This document shows, in pieces, positions 43,293 through 55,817 of a stretch of 64,000 bases of DNA. Origin of the DNA: Flammula alnicola (lineage: Eukaryota > Basidiomycota > Agaricomycetes > Agaricales > Strophariaceae); the NCBI GenBank assembly GCA_015499995.1, contig JADNRV010000205.1:1-64000 (forward strand), given 5' to 3'. The notes beneath the pieces were generated by a model, which saw only the letters and a program-made list of their open reading frames with translations, ran no database searches and had not been told where the DNA came from. The position numbers were made by a program, and so were the translations under genes. How positions within the stretch are numbered: the first letter of the stretch is position 1; each line of letters starts with the position of its first letter.

Positions 43293-43446
43293 TGCAGGCA
43301 CAACCGCTTGACGAGATATGGGTTTTGAGTTGGAATGTGGTGAGGGACGGGGTGTCCCTCGATGTAATACTTAGCACTTGTCAAATATATATGACGTGTT
43401 ATTCATCCAAGAGCCTCCTTGGAGGCACATAAGAACCGCCCCATCT

Positions 43447-44062
43447 AGTGTTTAAAGGTCCAGTCTTGGGACTGGAAAAAGACCGCAACCAGACCGGACT
43501 GGACCGCAAAAAGACCGGACCAGCAGTCCGGTCTTTTGATTTTTGAGAATCAAAGACCGCAAAAAGCCCGGTCTCGGTGGACCGGTCTTTGCGGTTAAGA
43601 CCGGTCTGAACCGGCTACTTTTTAGCCCTGATTTATCCCTTCAAATCGGCCCCAAGGGCATCCAGATTGGTAAAGTTTTGGCTGAGAAATAAATAAAACA
43701 GTCAAAAAGTTTCTAAAAGAGTAGAAAATGCGGAATATTAGTGTAGAACAGTCAATTCTCAACGAAATTTAACGTTCCAGGGCTCAATTTCAAGGTATAT
43801 ATTACGTCTACAAATATTACTGATATATATATATCAAATTACTGGTGGTTTGCATCGAAAAACCGGTCTTAGACCGGTTAAGACTGGTTAAGACCGGAAT
43901 CTGGTTCAGACCGGTCCAAGACTGCAAAAGACCGACGTAGACCGGTCTGAATCGGTCCAGTCCGGTTTTTTGACATCTTGGGATGTATATGGACCGGTCT
44001 CAGTCTCGGTCTATGTCCCTGGGGGCCAAAAGACCGGACTGGACCGGACTTTAAAACACTAG
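43447..44062. mobile_element. 616-bp MITE with AGACCGG repeats, hAT-like
   Basis: The 8-bp duplication CCCCATCT (43439-43446, 44063-44070) splits the LINE I endonuclease. Ends are AGTGTTTAAAGGTCC and the inverted CTAGTGTTTTAAAGTCC. At least ten AGACCGG/CCGGTCT motifs cluster near both ends, often as palindromes AGACCGGTCT. No coding. TAGTGTTT-type ends and an 8-bp duplication suit hAT. It is distinct from the GGAGTCC family. Confidence 0.85.
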
Positions 44063-44783
44063 CCCCATCTGCGAAGAGCAGAAAGGGTGAAGATGTAGTC
44101 GGCGCGCCCAACCACCCAGATTGGCTGGCCATGGTGCGCCCCACCACCCCTGACGAGCGACCTCGGGTCATGACCTATGTTTCGACTAGGCTGGCCCGGT
44201 ATCATCCAGCTCAATGAAGGGATATTATTGATCATCCCGACATCATGGTGCTCTCGCTCTCCTCGGGTGAAAGCTCCAATCATGGGGCTATTAATTGGCT
44301 TCACGATCATGATCGAGATCTCCCCCGATGTCATTTGATGATGGGAGATTTTAACGCACACTCTCCAGATTGGGACCCTGGTTCCGCTCGGGAGGACTGT
44401 GCCTTATCGCTGCAACAATCTGCAGCTATCCTTGGACTTGAGCTTGCCGCCTTTGGCAACCCTGGGCCCACACACATTCCGAGAGATCGCACCAAGCGCA
44501 GCACGGTGATCGATCTGGCCTTTGTTCCCCCTGATCAGGTTGTGAATGAATCTACTGTCCGATGCCTGGACATCCAGCTTAAGTCGGATCATATTCCAAT
44601 TTATACTACACTGGACATCCTTCCCGCCCCTGACGGGGTGGTTCAGATGTCTCTTCCTATGGAGTCTGTTGAAGCCTTCGTTAAATCTATCACTTCGGGC
44701 AGTACTTTACCCTCCTCCACCTATTCCTGGTGGACTCCACGGACTCCACATAAACTTGGCGGAGTCCAGATGGACTCCTGATG

Positions 44784-45904
44784 GAGGTCTTTGCTGTGCC
44801 CCCCCTATTCCTACCGGAATCCGGTGGAATCCGGTGGAATATAGGGCCCTTCCAGTGGAATCTCCTGCCAAATTTCTGAAATTTTTTGAAAAAGGGGCAA
44901 ATTCCGAGATTCCACTGGAATGTTGACCGGAATGCAACAGGAGTGGAATGGCTGGAATGGAACAACCAGATATTCCACTGGAATGGAATAGAAATGCATT
45001 ATGATTTGGTGATTTCTGATGTCTATATATAGAAATAGACATCAGTACCTGTCTGTGGTATTGAAATAAAATTGGATAGTGTGCCAAGACATATTCCCAA
45101 TTAGGAAATTCAATATTTGGATTAGGTGATTTTGAAAAGACTCGGGTTTGGTCGAGTTTCTTGCAGTTTTCTCATCAACGAGAGCAGCAGATCACATGAT
45201 TTCTAAAGGTACACAGGTTTCACAGCAGGTGCTATAATTACCTTTTTAGGCATAAATTCCCACGGTCCTCAAAACAGCCTAAATATGGTAATATTGCCTG
45301 TCAGGGACACATAATATAGATATATTTAGAATCTCCTCAAAATGCTAAATCTGATGGTACTTTATTGACCCTGAACCACTCACATGTCAGTCACATAACA
45401 TATATATCTCAAATAGACAAATAAGGCATATAAAGAAGTTAATTTGCACATGTCACACCTGTGTGACATGTGACTCCTGTGCCTGAATTTTTGGTTTCAG
45501 ACACCTGCCAGATTAGGGTGGACCCTGTGGTTTTCGCAACCTATTTTAGATGTTTTCACTCTAAATTTCTATATTTAGATTTGGATTTTGTGGGGTGGTT
45601 TTTGGACAAAGGACTGGGATACAGGACAGATGTGACTTTTTGACAAATTCAAAGGCCTGTGACATGTGACATCTGAATTAAACAAAATACAATGTATTCC
45701 CATCCATTCCAGTGAATTTTGGTCCCATTCCAGTCCATTCCAGTTTCATTCCACTGGAATCCAGTCTATTCCACTGGAATCCAGTCTATTCCACTGGAAT
45801 CCAGTCTATTCCACTGGAATCCAGTCTATTCCACTGGATTCCAGTCCCATTCCACCGGATTCCAGTCATTCCAACCGGAATAGGTGGGGCACAGCAAAGT
45901 ACTG
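44784..45904. mobile_element. hAT-like element of the GGAAT subfamily, nested in copy 3 (1,121 bp)
   Basis: The duplication TCCTGATG (44776-44783, 45905-45912) brackets GAGGTCTTTGCTGTGCC...GGCACAGCAAAGTACTG. Ends differ from the GGAGTCC subfamily by TTTGCTGTGCC in place of TTTACCCTCC. Flanks hold many TTCCACTGGAAT/GGAATCCAGT repeats, for example six at 45755-45845. The AT-rich core matches 56930-57770 of the other copy. Confidence 0.9.
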
Positions 45905-46120
45905 TCCTGATGGACTCCATATGGAGTCTGGTGGAGTCCACTATGAAGAAGTGGAGTCCATATGGACTCCATCTGGACTCCACATAGAGTTGGGTGGAGT
46001 CCACATGGAGTCCATATAAACTTCGGATGGACTCCATATGGAGTCCACAAATGACGCAACTTCAACTGGTGGACTTAGACAAAACTCAGAAAAAAAATAT
46101 CACAACAAAGTTTGCATTAA

Positions 46121-46190
46121 GCAGTAATTGAACCCAGAGCTACCAGAAAGCTATTAGAACAAACCATTTTACCACTACACCAGAGAACAT
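46121..46190 (-). repeat. tRNA-Gln-like sequence inside hAT-like copy 3
   Basis: On the minus strand this has A-box TGGTGTAGTGG and B-box GGTTCAATT, matching the segment of copy 2 with substitutions (loop TTCTGGT here). It is a relic in the same place relative to element orientation. Confidence 0.5.
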
Positions 46191-47413
46191 GGTCTAACTA
46201 AGCAAAAAAAGTGCCCTATATACCTCCTTTTCTCTAATATATCTATTTATTTTGTGACATTAGTCACAAGATTCAGGGTCAAGTGGGGTAGCATCAGATT
46301 CAGAAATTTAAGGAGATTCTAGATACACATGCACCAGATTATGTCAGCATGATATATTGCTTTATTTGGCTGGTCCCAGGTACTGTGGGAACTTTTTTTC
46401 CAAAAAAGGTAGTTATAGAGCCTGCTTCCAAAACCCTGAATATGCAAAAATCCTATTAATAGATGCTTCGGTTGGTGAGAAAAACACAAAATACTCGACC
46501 GAACGCGAGTCTTTTGAAAATTGCACTTGCTAAATATGGAATTTGTTAATTACAAATAAATCCAACAGTGCCACTTTGATGTCATTTTATGTAATAGTAT
46601 GTAATTTTTATACAGTTGCTAAAAATAACAGTATTTCCAAAAAAGGAAATCACCAGACTCCTGTTGGACCATCTGGACTCCTGTTGGACTCCATCTGAAC
46701 TCCTGGGACTCCTGTTCCACTATAAAACCAGTGGACTCCAGGGACTCCGCATGGAGTCTCCGGAGTTTGTCCGGACTCCATCTGGACTCCACCAGGAGTC
46801 CGGAATAAAATTTGGCTGGGGTCTCAGCCACAAAATAGTCCATCTGGACTCCATATGGACTGTTCCACTCCGCCGGAGTCCATCCGGAGTCCACCAGGAA
46901 TCTGGGGGGGAGGGTAAAGACCTCACTTCGGGACTTGCAGCTATAGATCCAAAAGCCCTGATGACTACCGAGGATCAGATTGAAACTGCGGCTCAAGAAG
47001 TGGCGCAGATTTTCTCAGAAGCGTGGTCCGCCCATGCTAAAGAGACCTCTATTACTAAGCGTTCAAAGCCCTGGTGGTTCCAGGAGTGCTCTGACGCCCT
47101 GCTCAAATTTCGAGGGGATCGCTCCCCCGAGAATTGGAAATCTTTTCGGAGAGTGGTCCGGGAAACGAAATGTGTTTTCTTCGATGATCGCATTGGAGAG
47201 ATCGTGGGTACTAATAAGCGCCCGTGGGATCTCATGAATTGGGTCCAGCAACGGAAGCTCCCTCCCAGCGAGGCGATCCAGTATCGTGGAGAGCCTTGCA
47301 ATGATTTGCCTGCCTTGTGGGATGCTCTACATGGCACGTACAACTCGGCATCGGATAGAACATACGATGCTGCTCTCTTGTCCTGTTCGGGAGTGGGCTC
47401 CCTTTTCCCCACT

Positions 47414-49139
47414 TTTTTTTTTTTTTTTTTTAAATCAACAATTTATATTCCGAAACTCGAACGCAGCTCGGACTCTAACTAATACAAACGAGTACGCTAC
47501 AATACCCATCGCAAAAGAAAGAAGTTGGTTGCTCGCAGGGGAGCATGCGGCGCGCACAAGCGCGACGCGGGCGAGACTGCGCAGCAGCCTGACACCCAAA
47601 TAACGGACCTCGCAGCCCAGGAAATACAAACGCGCGGCGTTGTTAACGCTACCGAACGTAAGGTAAATATGGATTAAAAGGGTGGACAGGGGGGTCACCC
47701 AGATGAAGTCAGAGCTTGCCCGGCTCTCCCCACTTCGTTGGCAAACTCGACGTTGTCGTTACACCATGGCGGGTCCTCCAAATGGTGCGTGCCATAGACT
47801 CAGAGAGTCACAAGCGAAGCCATGCAACGAACACGGCTGCGGCCCTCGCGGGATTTGTCGCACCATAATGGAAACACCTGCGGGCACTAGGTCTTGGGCC
47901 AAGGCCCCAACGACACCTAGGATCACCCCCCATCCAGAGTCCCTCATCCGACTCCGGCTGGGGGCCGGTTGAAAGCAAACGCCGTAACGTTGTCAGTCAA
48001 AAATTTCTCAAGACCCCACACTAGGTGCGGGGCCCTGTGAGGTAGCATCGGGAGCTTAGGGCACCCAAAAATATGATCGCGCGTCTGAGGATAGACCCCA
48101 CACGTACAACCGAGAGCCAATGGATCATCGATTTTGAACCGCTCGTAGTACGAGCCGATCGGCGCATGGTTCGTGATGGCACGGCACATGCGGGCGAACA
48201 ACTGAGAGTTGCGGCCGCCGACTTCAAGCCACGGCCCACCGCGAACAGGGGTCGGACGGAGAGGATTACCCTTTAGATCCTCTAACTCCAAGAAATTGGA
48301 GCCAAGTAGATTGGGAACCTCGTCGACCTCTGTCGACCAGGAAACCCGCGCTACAGTGTCGGCTTTATTCTTAAGCCAAGCGATAGATAAGGGGGTATTA
48401 GGTGTAACAGGTACACCCGGAAACCCCAGGACGAGGTCGTGAGCCTCTTGATGAACGTCCCACTCCATATCGGAGGGAGACTCTGCAAAAACGACTTTAC
48501 GGTTGCCACCACCTTGGAACCATCGTTCAAGTGTCCGACACACTATCAGAGAGGAGCCCTGATGAGAATGCGGGGAAGGATCAACGGCCATTCGAGCAGC
48601 ATGCATCGAGTCCGTGAAAATGACTATCCTGGTGACGTCTCCAAACGCTACCATTGCGGAGATGGCCACCGAGATGGCATCGAGCTCAGCATCAGTGCTA
48701 ATAGCTCGTCCGGAAGAGTGGCATCTGGCCAACACCAGCGCACCCTGCCATTTGATAACAACGCCGTTGGCGGACTGCCAGGGCCCCGGAGGGACCGAGC
48801 CGTCTACACCAGCATATGCGGTACCTGGCTCATCGTCACACTTTTCGATGAGTTTGTCCAGTATGATTTTCCACGCAGCATCAGGGTCTTCGGCCCTGCT
48901 GACACGGGGTTTAGCCATCCATGTAAACCGGCTCGCATGCCGGTCCATCAGACAATATCCAGGCCGGGCATCTGGAGCAAAAGGCTCCAGTTCCTCCAGG
49001 CCAGCGGGGTGGAACAATACATTGCCCACAAGTCCGCCGTGCAACTTTTCACGTTGACGCTCGGTAAAGTTCTTGATCGCCATCTTGTGAGGGACGGCTC
49101 TCTTAAGTAAAGGTCCTGCCATAAATGACCGGACCAGGT
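47414..49139 (-). mobile_element. LINE J, 5'-truncated 3' fragment
   Basis: The 14-bp duplication CCCTTTTCCCCACT (47400-47413, 49140-49153) cuts LINE I ORF2. Poly(T) runs 47413-47432. The minus strand encodes the ORF2 C-terminus (47944-49139, open): SFMAGPLLKRAVPHKMA, RNase H YAGVDGSVPPGPW, STDAELDAISVA, IFTDSMHAARMAVD and the terminal CTCGVYPQTRDHIFGC. The open frame shows it is recent, but it lacks endonuclease and reverse transcriptase. Confidence 0.92.
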
Positions 49140-49502
49140 CCCTTTTCCCCACTGGAACTCACAGAAGCACTCTCTGCGTGTTCCGGTCTTTCTTCTCCAG
49201 GCCCGGATCATGTCAATTGGTCCCACCTGAAGAAGATTGTACGTCGGGACTCCCACTCGGTGGAGGTCCTTATCTCGATTGCTAATGCCTGCATGCATGT
49301 GGGTTATTGGCCGTCTCCCTTCAAGGAATGTATGTCGGTTATCATCCCCAAACCCGGCAAGCCCTCGTACTCCACCCCTAAGGTGTTCAGGCCTATTGTG
49401 CTTCTGAATACTGTGGAGAAGCTCATCGAGAAAATGATCTCGAATCGCATTCAGTTCGATGCTGTCGGGCAGGATATATTTCACCCGAATCAGGTTGGAG
49501 GC

Positions 49503-49886
49503 TGTTAAAACTGCTTACACATGTCTCCAAATTATCTTATCTTATCTTATCTTATCTTATCTGTTATCTTATCTCTTATCTGCACTTCCTCCTTTTCACT
49601 TGTTGTGCATTTGTAGATTAGATTCTTATCAAGTTCTAGATCATCTCCAGATCATCTCCAGATCCTTTCTAGATCCTTTCTATTTAGTATATAAAGTCCT
49701 TTGACATTTGCCAGAAGTCCTTAGTTACTCACTCTGGACTTCAGGCAAGTAGTTAGTATTTTGCCCAATACAATTAGTTACTCACTCTGGACTTCAGCTT
49801 ACTATAGCTCCTGTGTCCCTCGCTTCGAGTTGCTCATATTAGGCGCACAGCTGTGTCACATGTTCCCGCGCTTGCCACCTTTAACA
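49503..49886 (+). repeat. Solo copia LTR in LINE I
   Basis: TGTTAAAAC...TTTAACA, 384 bp, with a 5-bp duplication GAGGC (49498-49502, 49887-49891). It includes a TATATAAA box (49688-49695) and CTTATCTTAT repeats. It is left by LTR-LTR recombination of a full copia copy. LINE I sequence on the far side lacks about 20 bp relative to LINE A. Confidence 0.92.
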
Positions 49887-52569
49887 GAGGCATCTGTTTT
49901 TGACGCACATGGTGAGGGCTGGGTGGGCAAAAGGGTTGAGGACTAGCGTCCTCGCCTTTGACCTTGCTCAGTTCTTTCCTTCTCTTAATCATGAGGTTCT
50001 TGTGATCATTCTCCGGAAGCTTGGCTTTCCGCCTTTGGTGGTCAAGTTTTTCAGCTCTTACCTGGTAGAAAGGAAGACGCGGTATGCGTGGAACTCCTTT
50101 CTGTCAGACCCTTTGCAAGCAGATGTGGGTGTGGGACAGGGCTCTGCCCTTTCTCCTGTCTTGTCCGCTGTCTACCTGGCACCTATCATGCGTCTTTTCT
50201 ACAAGAGGTGCTGTGAGATTCATCTTGCGGTCGACCTTCTGTCATATGTTGATGATGGTACTCTGATTTCTCAGGAGACCGCACTCGATCCCAATGTTGT
50301 GAACCTTCATAAGGCTTACAAGATTATATTTGAGCTCTTTACCAAGTTCGCTCTCGCTCTGGAGCACGCGAAGTCAGAGATTTTCCACTTCAACAACACG
50401 GCTTCAGTTTATAATCCTGCCATTGATTTGGGTGAAGAACCCTACACTGCAGGCAAATGGCTCAAGCCGAAGCCGTTTTGGCGGTATCTTGGATTTTATT
50501 TTGATCGCAAGCTCACTTTCAAGGAGCATGTGAGATATTATTCCACCAAAGGATTTACATTGGTCGTGTCGATGAAAATGCTTGGGTCTTCTACTAGAGG
50601 GTTGCCGCTGCATCTTAAGCGCCTCCTCTACCGCACGTGTGTTATTCCCATAATTACTTATGGTTACCACATGTGGTATTTCTGTAAGGGTCGTGACAAG
50701 GGCCTTATTGCACAACTCACCAATGTTCAGCATAAAGCTGGGCTTTGGATTACTGGGTGCTTTCGCACTTCTCCTTCGCGTGGTGTCGAGGCCCTTGCCG
50801 GCCTACTGCCCATGCATTTACTTCTGGACAGGTTGAACTCTCGGGCAATTGCTCAGATTTCTCTCTTGTCTGATACGCACCCGGTCCGGTCATTTATGGC
50901 TGGACCTTTACTTAAAAAAGCCATTCCTCATAAGATGGCTATGGAGAATATGACCGAGCGTCACCGTGATAAGGTGCATGGCGGACTTGTGGGCAATGCA
51001 CTGTTCCACCCCGCTGGTCTGGAAGAACTGGAGCCTTTCGCTCCAGACGCCAGGCCTGGATATCGTCTGATGGATCGGCACGCGAGCCGGTTTACATGGA
51101 TGGCTAAACCCGTATCAGCAGGGCTGAAGACCCTGATGCTGCATGGAAAATCATACTGGACAAACTCATCGAAAGGTGTGGCGATGAGCCAGGAACCGCA
51201 TACGCTGGTGTCGACGGCTCGGTCCCCCCGGGGCCCTGGCAAGCCACCAATGGCGTTATTATCAAACGGCAGGGTGCTCTGGTATTGGCCAGATGTCACT
51301 CTTCTGGGTGAGCTATTAGCACTGATGCTGAGCTCGATGCCATCTCGGTGGCTATCTCTGCAATGGTAGCATTCGGGGACATCACCAGGATAGTTATTTT
51401 CACAGATTCGATGCATGCTGCTCGAATGGCCGTTGATCCGTCCCCGCACTCTCATCAGGGCTCGTCTCTGATAGTGTGTCGGACACTTGAACAATGGTTC
51501 CAGGGTGGTGGCAACCGCAAAGTCGTTTTTGCAGAGTCTCCCTCCGATATGGAGTGGGACATTCACCAAGAGGCTCATGACCTCCTCCTTGGGTTTCCGG
51601 GTGTACCTACTATGCCGAATACCCCTCTATCTATCGCTTGGCTCAAGAACAGAGCTAACACTGTAGCGCGGGATGCCTGGTCGACAGAGGTCGACGAGGT
51701 TCCCAATTTGCTTGGCTCCAATTTCTTGGAGTTAGAGGATCTAAAGGGTAATCCTCTCCGTCCGACTCCCGTTCGCGGCAGGCCGTGGCGTGAAGTGGGC
51801 GGCCGCAACTCTCAGTTGTTCCCCCGCATATGCTGTGTAATAACAAATCATGCTCTGATCGGCTCGTATTATGAGCGGTTCAAAATTGATGACCCATTGG
51901 CTCTCGGGTGCGTGTGCGGGAAATATCCACAGACTCGTGCACATATGTTCAAGTGCCCCAAGCTCTTGATGCTACTTCACAGGGCCCCGCACCTAGTGTG
52001 GGGTCTTGAGAAATATTTGAGCGACAACCCTAGTGCGTTTGCATTCAACTGGCCCCAGGCCGGAGTCGGATGAGGGACTCCGGATGGGGGGCAATCCTAT
52101 TTGCGGGCGGCACTGCGGTCAAAGCGACTCACTGCCTGTGAGTGTTTGTTCGGTGGAGTGACGGGTCCTGCAAGGGGCTCGGAGTCTGGTCATCCCAGAT
52201 CTGGCTTGTCGGCCCTCGTGGGCGGCTCGTCCGAAACATCGTTCAGGACCCGGCTTGGTGGACAGCGGCTTGGGACTTCGTGCGCCCTCGCTTAGCTATG
52301 ATCACGTCAATTTTACCATTTAATTGGGGAGGGCCTGGCAGGCTCTTCTCGCATCTGGGTGACCCCCCTGTCTACCCCTTTTAATCCATATCTACCAGCT
52401 CAGCAGTAGCGTTAACAACGCTGCTCCCCTGCGAGCAACCAACTCCTTTCTTTTGCTTGGGTATTGTAGTGTACTCGCTTGTATTAGTTAGGGTCTGGAC
52501 TGCGACCGTGCACCGGTATATAAATTGTTGATTTTAAAAAATAAAAATAAAAATAAAAATAAAAAAAAA

Positions 52570-53200
52570 CTGCGCTTTGATAAAGCGGTTACACTTGTCC
52601 TGTGTGTGATTGGACATGCCACAAAATGTGCATTTCAGCACAGGAGGTGCAGATGATGTAGTGAGCATGGAACCAATGGTAGGAGCATCTGAAGCGCGAT
52701 GGCGATGCTGCACTTCGTGACAAATGCCTGCTGAATTGCGGACTTGTCAAGCTTGTCCATAAGCAACAGAGATGAAGCGAAGGTGCTGTACTCGTCCGGA
52801 AGCACGCGGATCATTGCCATGGATGTGAGCTCATCATCGAGCTTGGCAAGGTCAAATCCAGTAGGGGGAAGGTCCTGAATGCGGCGGATGGAGGTATCAA
52901 CTCTATTCATCAAAGTCTGAAGAGTTTCATCCTCTTGCTTCCGGATGGAGAATAGGTCGTCATAGGCATTAAAGCATGCGCCTGGATGCTTCTGCTGATG
53001 GATATCATGCAGAGCAGTCCAGATCTTGACCGGATCATCCTCAATTCCATTGAAGTGGATCTTCTGATCATCCTCTACAAGCATATACATCATTCCGGAC
53101 GCTTTGTCTGATTTAAGTGTCCAGTCATCAAATGCTTTGGTCTCCTCTGCTGTAGGGGTTGCAGGGAGTGTAGGCTTGGTCGATGTGCCATTTACAATGC
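52570..53200 (-). pseudogene. Copia gag, central and C-terminal part
   Basis: The minus strand encodes MYMLVEDDQKIHFNGIEDD, TALHDIHQQKHPGACFNAYD, FSIRKQEDETLQTLMNRVD and LTSMAMIRVLPDEYSTFASS, a UBN2-type retrotransposon gag. A frame change near 52690 precedes the zinc knuckle CGMSNHTQDKC. It is cut by LINE I on the left and LINE L on the right; the gag N-terminus is at 63316-63428. Confidence 0.85.
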
Positions 53201-54025
53201 TTTTTTTCTTTTTTTTAAATCAACAATTTATGTACCGGTGCACGAACACAGTCCAGACCCTATCTAATACAAGCGAGTACGCTACAATACCCAAAGCAAA
53301 AGAAAGGAATTGGTTGCTCACAGGGGAGCATGCGGCGCACGCGAGCGCGACGCGGGCGAGACTGCGCAGCAGCCTGAAACCCAAATAGCGGACCTCGCAG
53401 CCCTGGAAATACAGGTATGCAGCATTATTAACGCTACTGAAGACCTGGTAGATATGGATTAAAAGGGTAGAGAAGGGGGTCACCCAGATGAAGTCAGAGC
53501 TTGCCCGGCTCTCCCCACTTCGTTGGCAAACTCAACGTTGTCGTTACACCATGGCGGGTCCTCCAAAAGATGCATGCAATAGACTCATAGAGGCACAAGT
53601 GAAGCCATGGAACGACCATGGCTGCGGCCCTCGCATGATTTATCGCACCAGATTGGAAACACCTGCGGGCACTAGGTCTTGGGCCAAGGCCCCAACCGCA
53701 CCCAGGATCGCCCCCCATCCAGAGTCCCTCATCCGACTCTGGCTTGAGGCCGGTTGAACGCAAACGCACCAGGGTTGTCACTCAAATATTTCTCAAGACC
53801 CCACACCAGGTGCGGGGCCCTGTGAGGTAGCATCGGGAGCTTAGGGCACCCAAAGAGATGATTGCACGTCTGAGGATAAACCCCACACGTGCAACTGAGA
53901 GCCAATGGATCGTCGATTTTGAACCGCTCGTAATACGAGCCGATCGGAGCATGATTCGTTATTACACGGCACATGCGGGTGAACAACTGAGAGTTGCGGC
54001 CGCCCACTTCAAGCCACGGCCCGCC

Positions 54026-54381
54026 TGTTAAAACTGCCTACACATGTCTCCAAGTTATCTTATCTTATCTTATCTTATCTCTTATCTGCACTTCCTCCTT
54101 TTCACTTGTTGTGCATTTGTAGATTAGATTCTTATCAAGTTCTAGATGATCTCCAGATCATGTCTAGATCCTTTCTATTTTGTATATAAAGTCTTTTGAC
54201 ATTTGCCAGAAGTCCTTAGTTACTCACTCTGGACTTCAGGCAAGTAGTTAGTATTTTGCCCAATACAATTAGTTACTCACTCTGGACTTCAGCTCACTGT
54301 AGCTCCTGTGTCCCTCGCTTCGAGTTGCTCATATTAGGCACACAGCTGCATCACACGTTCCTGCGCTTGCCACCTTTAACA
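54026..54381 (+). repeat. Solo copia LTR in LINE L
   Basis: TGTTAAAAC...TTTAACA, 356 bp, with a 5-bp duplication CCGCC (54021-54025, 54382-54386). A TATATAAA box lies at 54183-54190. Same family as the split copia element. Confidence 0.92.
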
Positions 54382-55120
54382 CCGCCGCGAACGGGGGTCG
54401 GACGGAGAGGATTACCCTTTAGATCCTCTAACTCCAAGAAATTGGAGCCAAGTAAATTGGGGACCTTGTCGACCTCTGTCGACCAGGCATCCCTCGCTAC
54501 AGTGTCGGCTCTATTCTTGAGCCAAGCCACAGATAAAGGGGTATCCGGCGTAACAGGTACGCCAGCAAACCCAAGGACGAGGTCATGAGCCTCTTGATGA
54601 ACGCCCCACTCCATGTCAGAGGGGGATTCTGCAAAAACGACTTTACGGTTACCACCACCCTGGAACCATCGTTCAAGTGCCTGACACACAACCAGGGAGG
54701 AGCCCTGATGTGAATGCGGGGAGGGATCAACGGACATACGAGCAGCATGCATCGAATCCATGAAAATAACTATCCTGGTGACGTCTCCGAATGCTACCAT
54801 AGCGGAGATGGCCACCGAGATGGCATCGAGCTCAGCATCAGTGCTTATTGCCCATCCGGAAGAGTGGCACCTGGCCAAGACCAGCGCACCCTGCCGTTTG
54901 ATAACAACACTGTTGGCGGCCTGCCAGGGCCCCGGGGGGACCGAGCCGTCGACACCAGCGTATGCGGTTCCTGGCTCATCGTCACATTTTTCGATGAGTT
55001 TGTCCAGTATGATTTTCCACGCAGCATCAGGGTCTTCAGCCCTGCTGATACGGGGTTTAGCCATCCATGTAAATCGGCTGGCGTGCTGATCCATTAGATG
55101 ATATCCAGGTCTGGCGTCTG

Positions 55121-55817
55121 CAGGGGGCGGGCACAATGACCACTGTCGTAGGCCCACGTCGGGCGGTGGGAGTGTCTGGGGTCCAAGTGATTCTGTGGAA
55201 TGCTGATGTAAGCTGACCCTGGCACATTTGGGATCGTCGCTCGGCCTTATAGGTTGGTAAGTCGGCCAGGCTCGTGCAAAGCTGCTTTGGGGCACCTCGG
55301 ATAGCAGCCGTAAAGGGTCCGAAAGGATAGGGCACGGTAAGAACCAGGAATCGGTCTGATAACAACCCGACCTTGGGGAGACCACCAGCATCGATCCGGG
55401 TTTCGGTCGCATACCCACCCCTCTCGAGGGGCTAGGACAGGGCACCCGGCACGGCACAACAGAGTAGTGAGTGCTGTCGTTAGTCAGAGTTCGAACTCCC
55501 AGCTGCACAGCTGGATAATCGGCCTCTATGCAAGACAGTGACTCCGGACAGGACTGGGGATCCGCGCCGCAAGGCATAAGCGAACCACCTGCCGGGGGAC
55601 AGGAAGGTTAAGCCAGGTGTTGCGCCCCAGTAAGACTGAGCCGTAGCGGTACTCGGATAGTCCCCTTGTACTGGCTCGACAGATCTATATCCACTGTCGC
55701 TCGATTGGGCATAATAAGTTTCAATTCGGGTTAAGTTGAAGTGGCAATGTTGGGGGGCAGGGACTCGATGAGCCCCCTCCAATCGGTCTCCCTGCAAGGG
55801 GGGGCCTAAATTGCGCC
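55121..55817 (+). repeat. Unidentified RNA-derived-looking segment fused to LINE F
   Basis: 697 nt in the sense direction relative to LINE F, with the last ~515 nt homologous to the minus strand of 10426-10890 in LINE C. It ends at the same CCTAAATTGCGCC where LINE sequence begins. GC-rich with short complementary blocks (for example GAGCCCCCTCC/GGGGGGC near 55775-55805). There is no convincing reading frame; the ORFs crossing it run from LINE L on the other strand. Confidence 0.7.

Larger units (their letters stand above)
44700..46924. mobile_element. hAT-like non-autonomous element, copy 3 (with nested copy)
   Basis: The duplication ACTTCGGG (44692-44699, 46925-46932) interrupts LINE I ORF2. 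The termini are CAGTACTTTACCC and, at the other end, GGGTAAAGACCTC. It is the inverse orientation of copy 2, with the same interior including the tRNA-Gln-like part. Length is 2,225 bp, of which 1,121 bp plus an 8-bp duplicate is a second element. Confidence 0.9.
43292..52065 (+). pseudogene. LINE I ORF2 remnants
   Basis: The pieces in order are: endonuclease start LSWNVVRDG (43292-43446, frame broken near 43380), endonuclease MMGDFNAHSPDWD and KSDHIPI (44063-44699), linker SKPWWFQECSDALLKF (46925-47413), reverse transcriptase ELTEALSACSGLSSPGPDHV (49140-49502), then FDLAQFFPSLNHE, LSYVDDGTL and KPFWRYLGFYFDRKLTF (49892-51120), RNase H and the terminal zinc motif (51348-52065). Frames change several times, for example near 51115. 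Not functional. Confidence 0.88.
42641..52569 (+). mobile_element. LINE I, Tad1-like, broken into six pieces by later insertions
   Basis: The pieces are 42641-43446, 44063-44699, 46925-47413, 49140-49502, 49887-52569 in order, with ORF1, endonuclease, linker, reverse transcriptase, RNase H and an A-rich tail (52536-52569). Insertions between them are a 616-bp MITE, the outer hAT-like element, LINE J and a solo LTR. LINE I itself sits in copia between integrase and gag; no duplication is seen and copia sequence is missing there, so deletion accompanied or followed it. Confidence 0.85.

Noticed and set aside
54351..55577. A 408-aa minus-strand frame as one protein
   Set aside because: It joins LINE L RNase H with sequence antisense to the LINE F 5' segment across an insertion boundary at 55120; the fusion is accidental.
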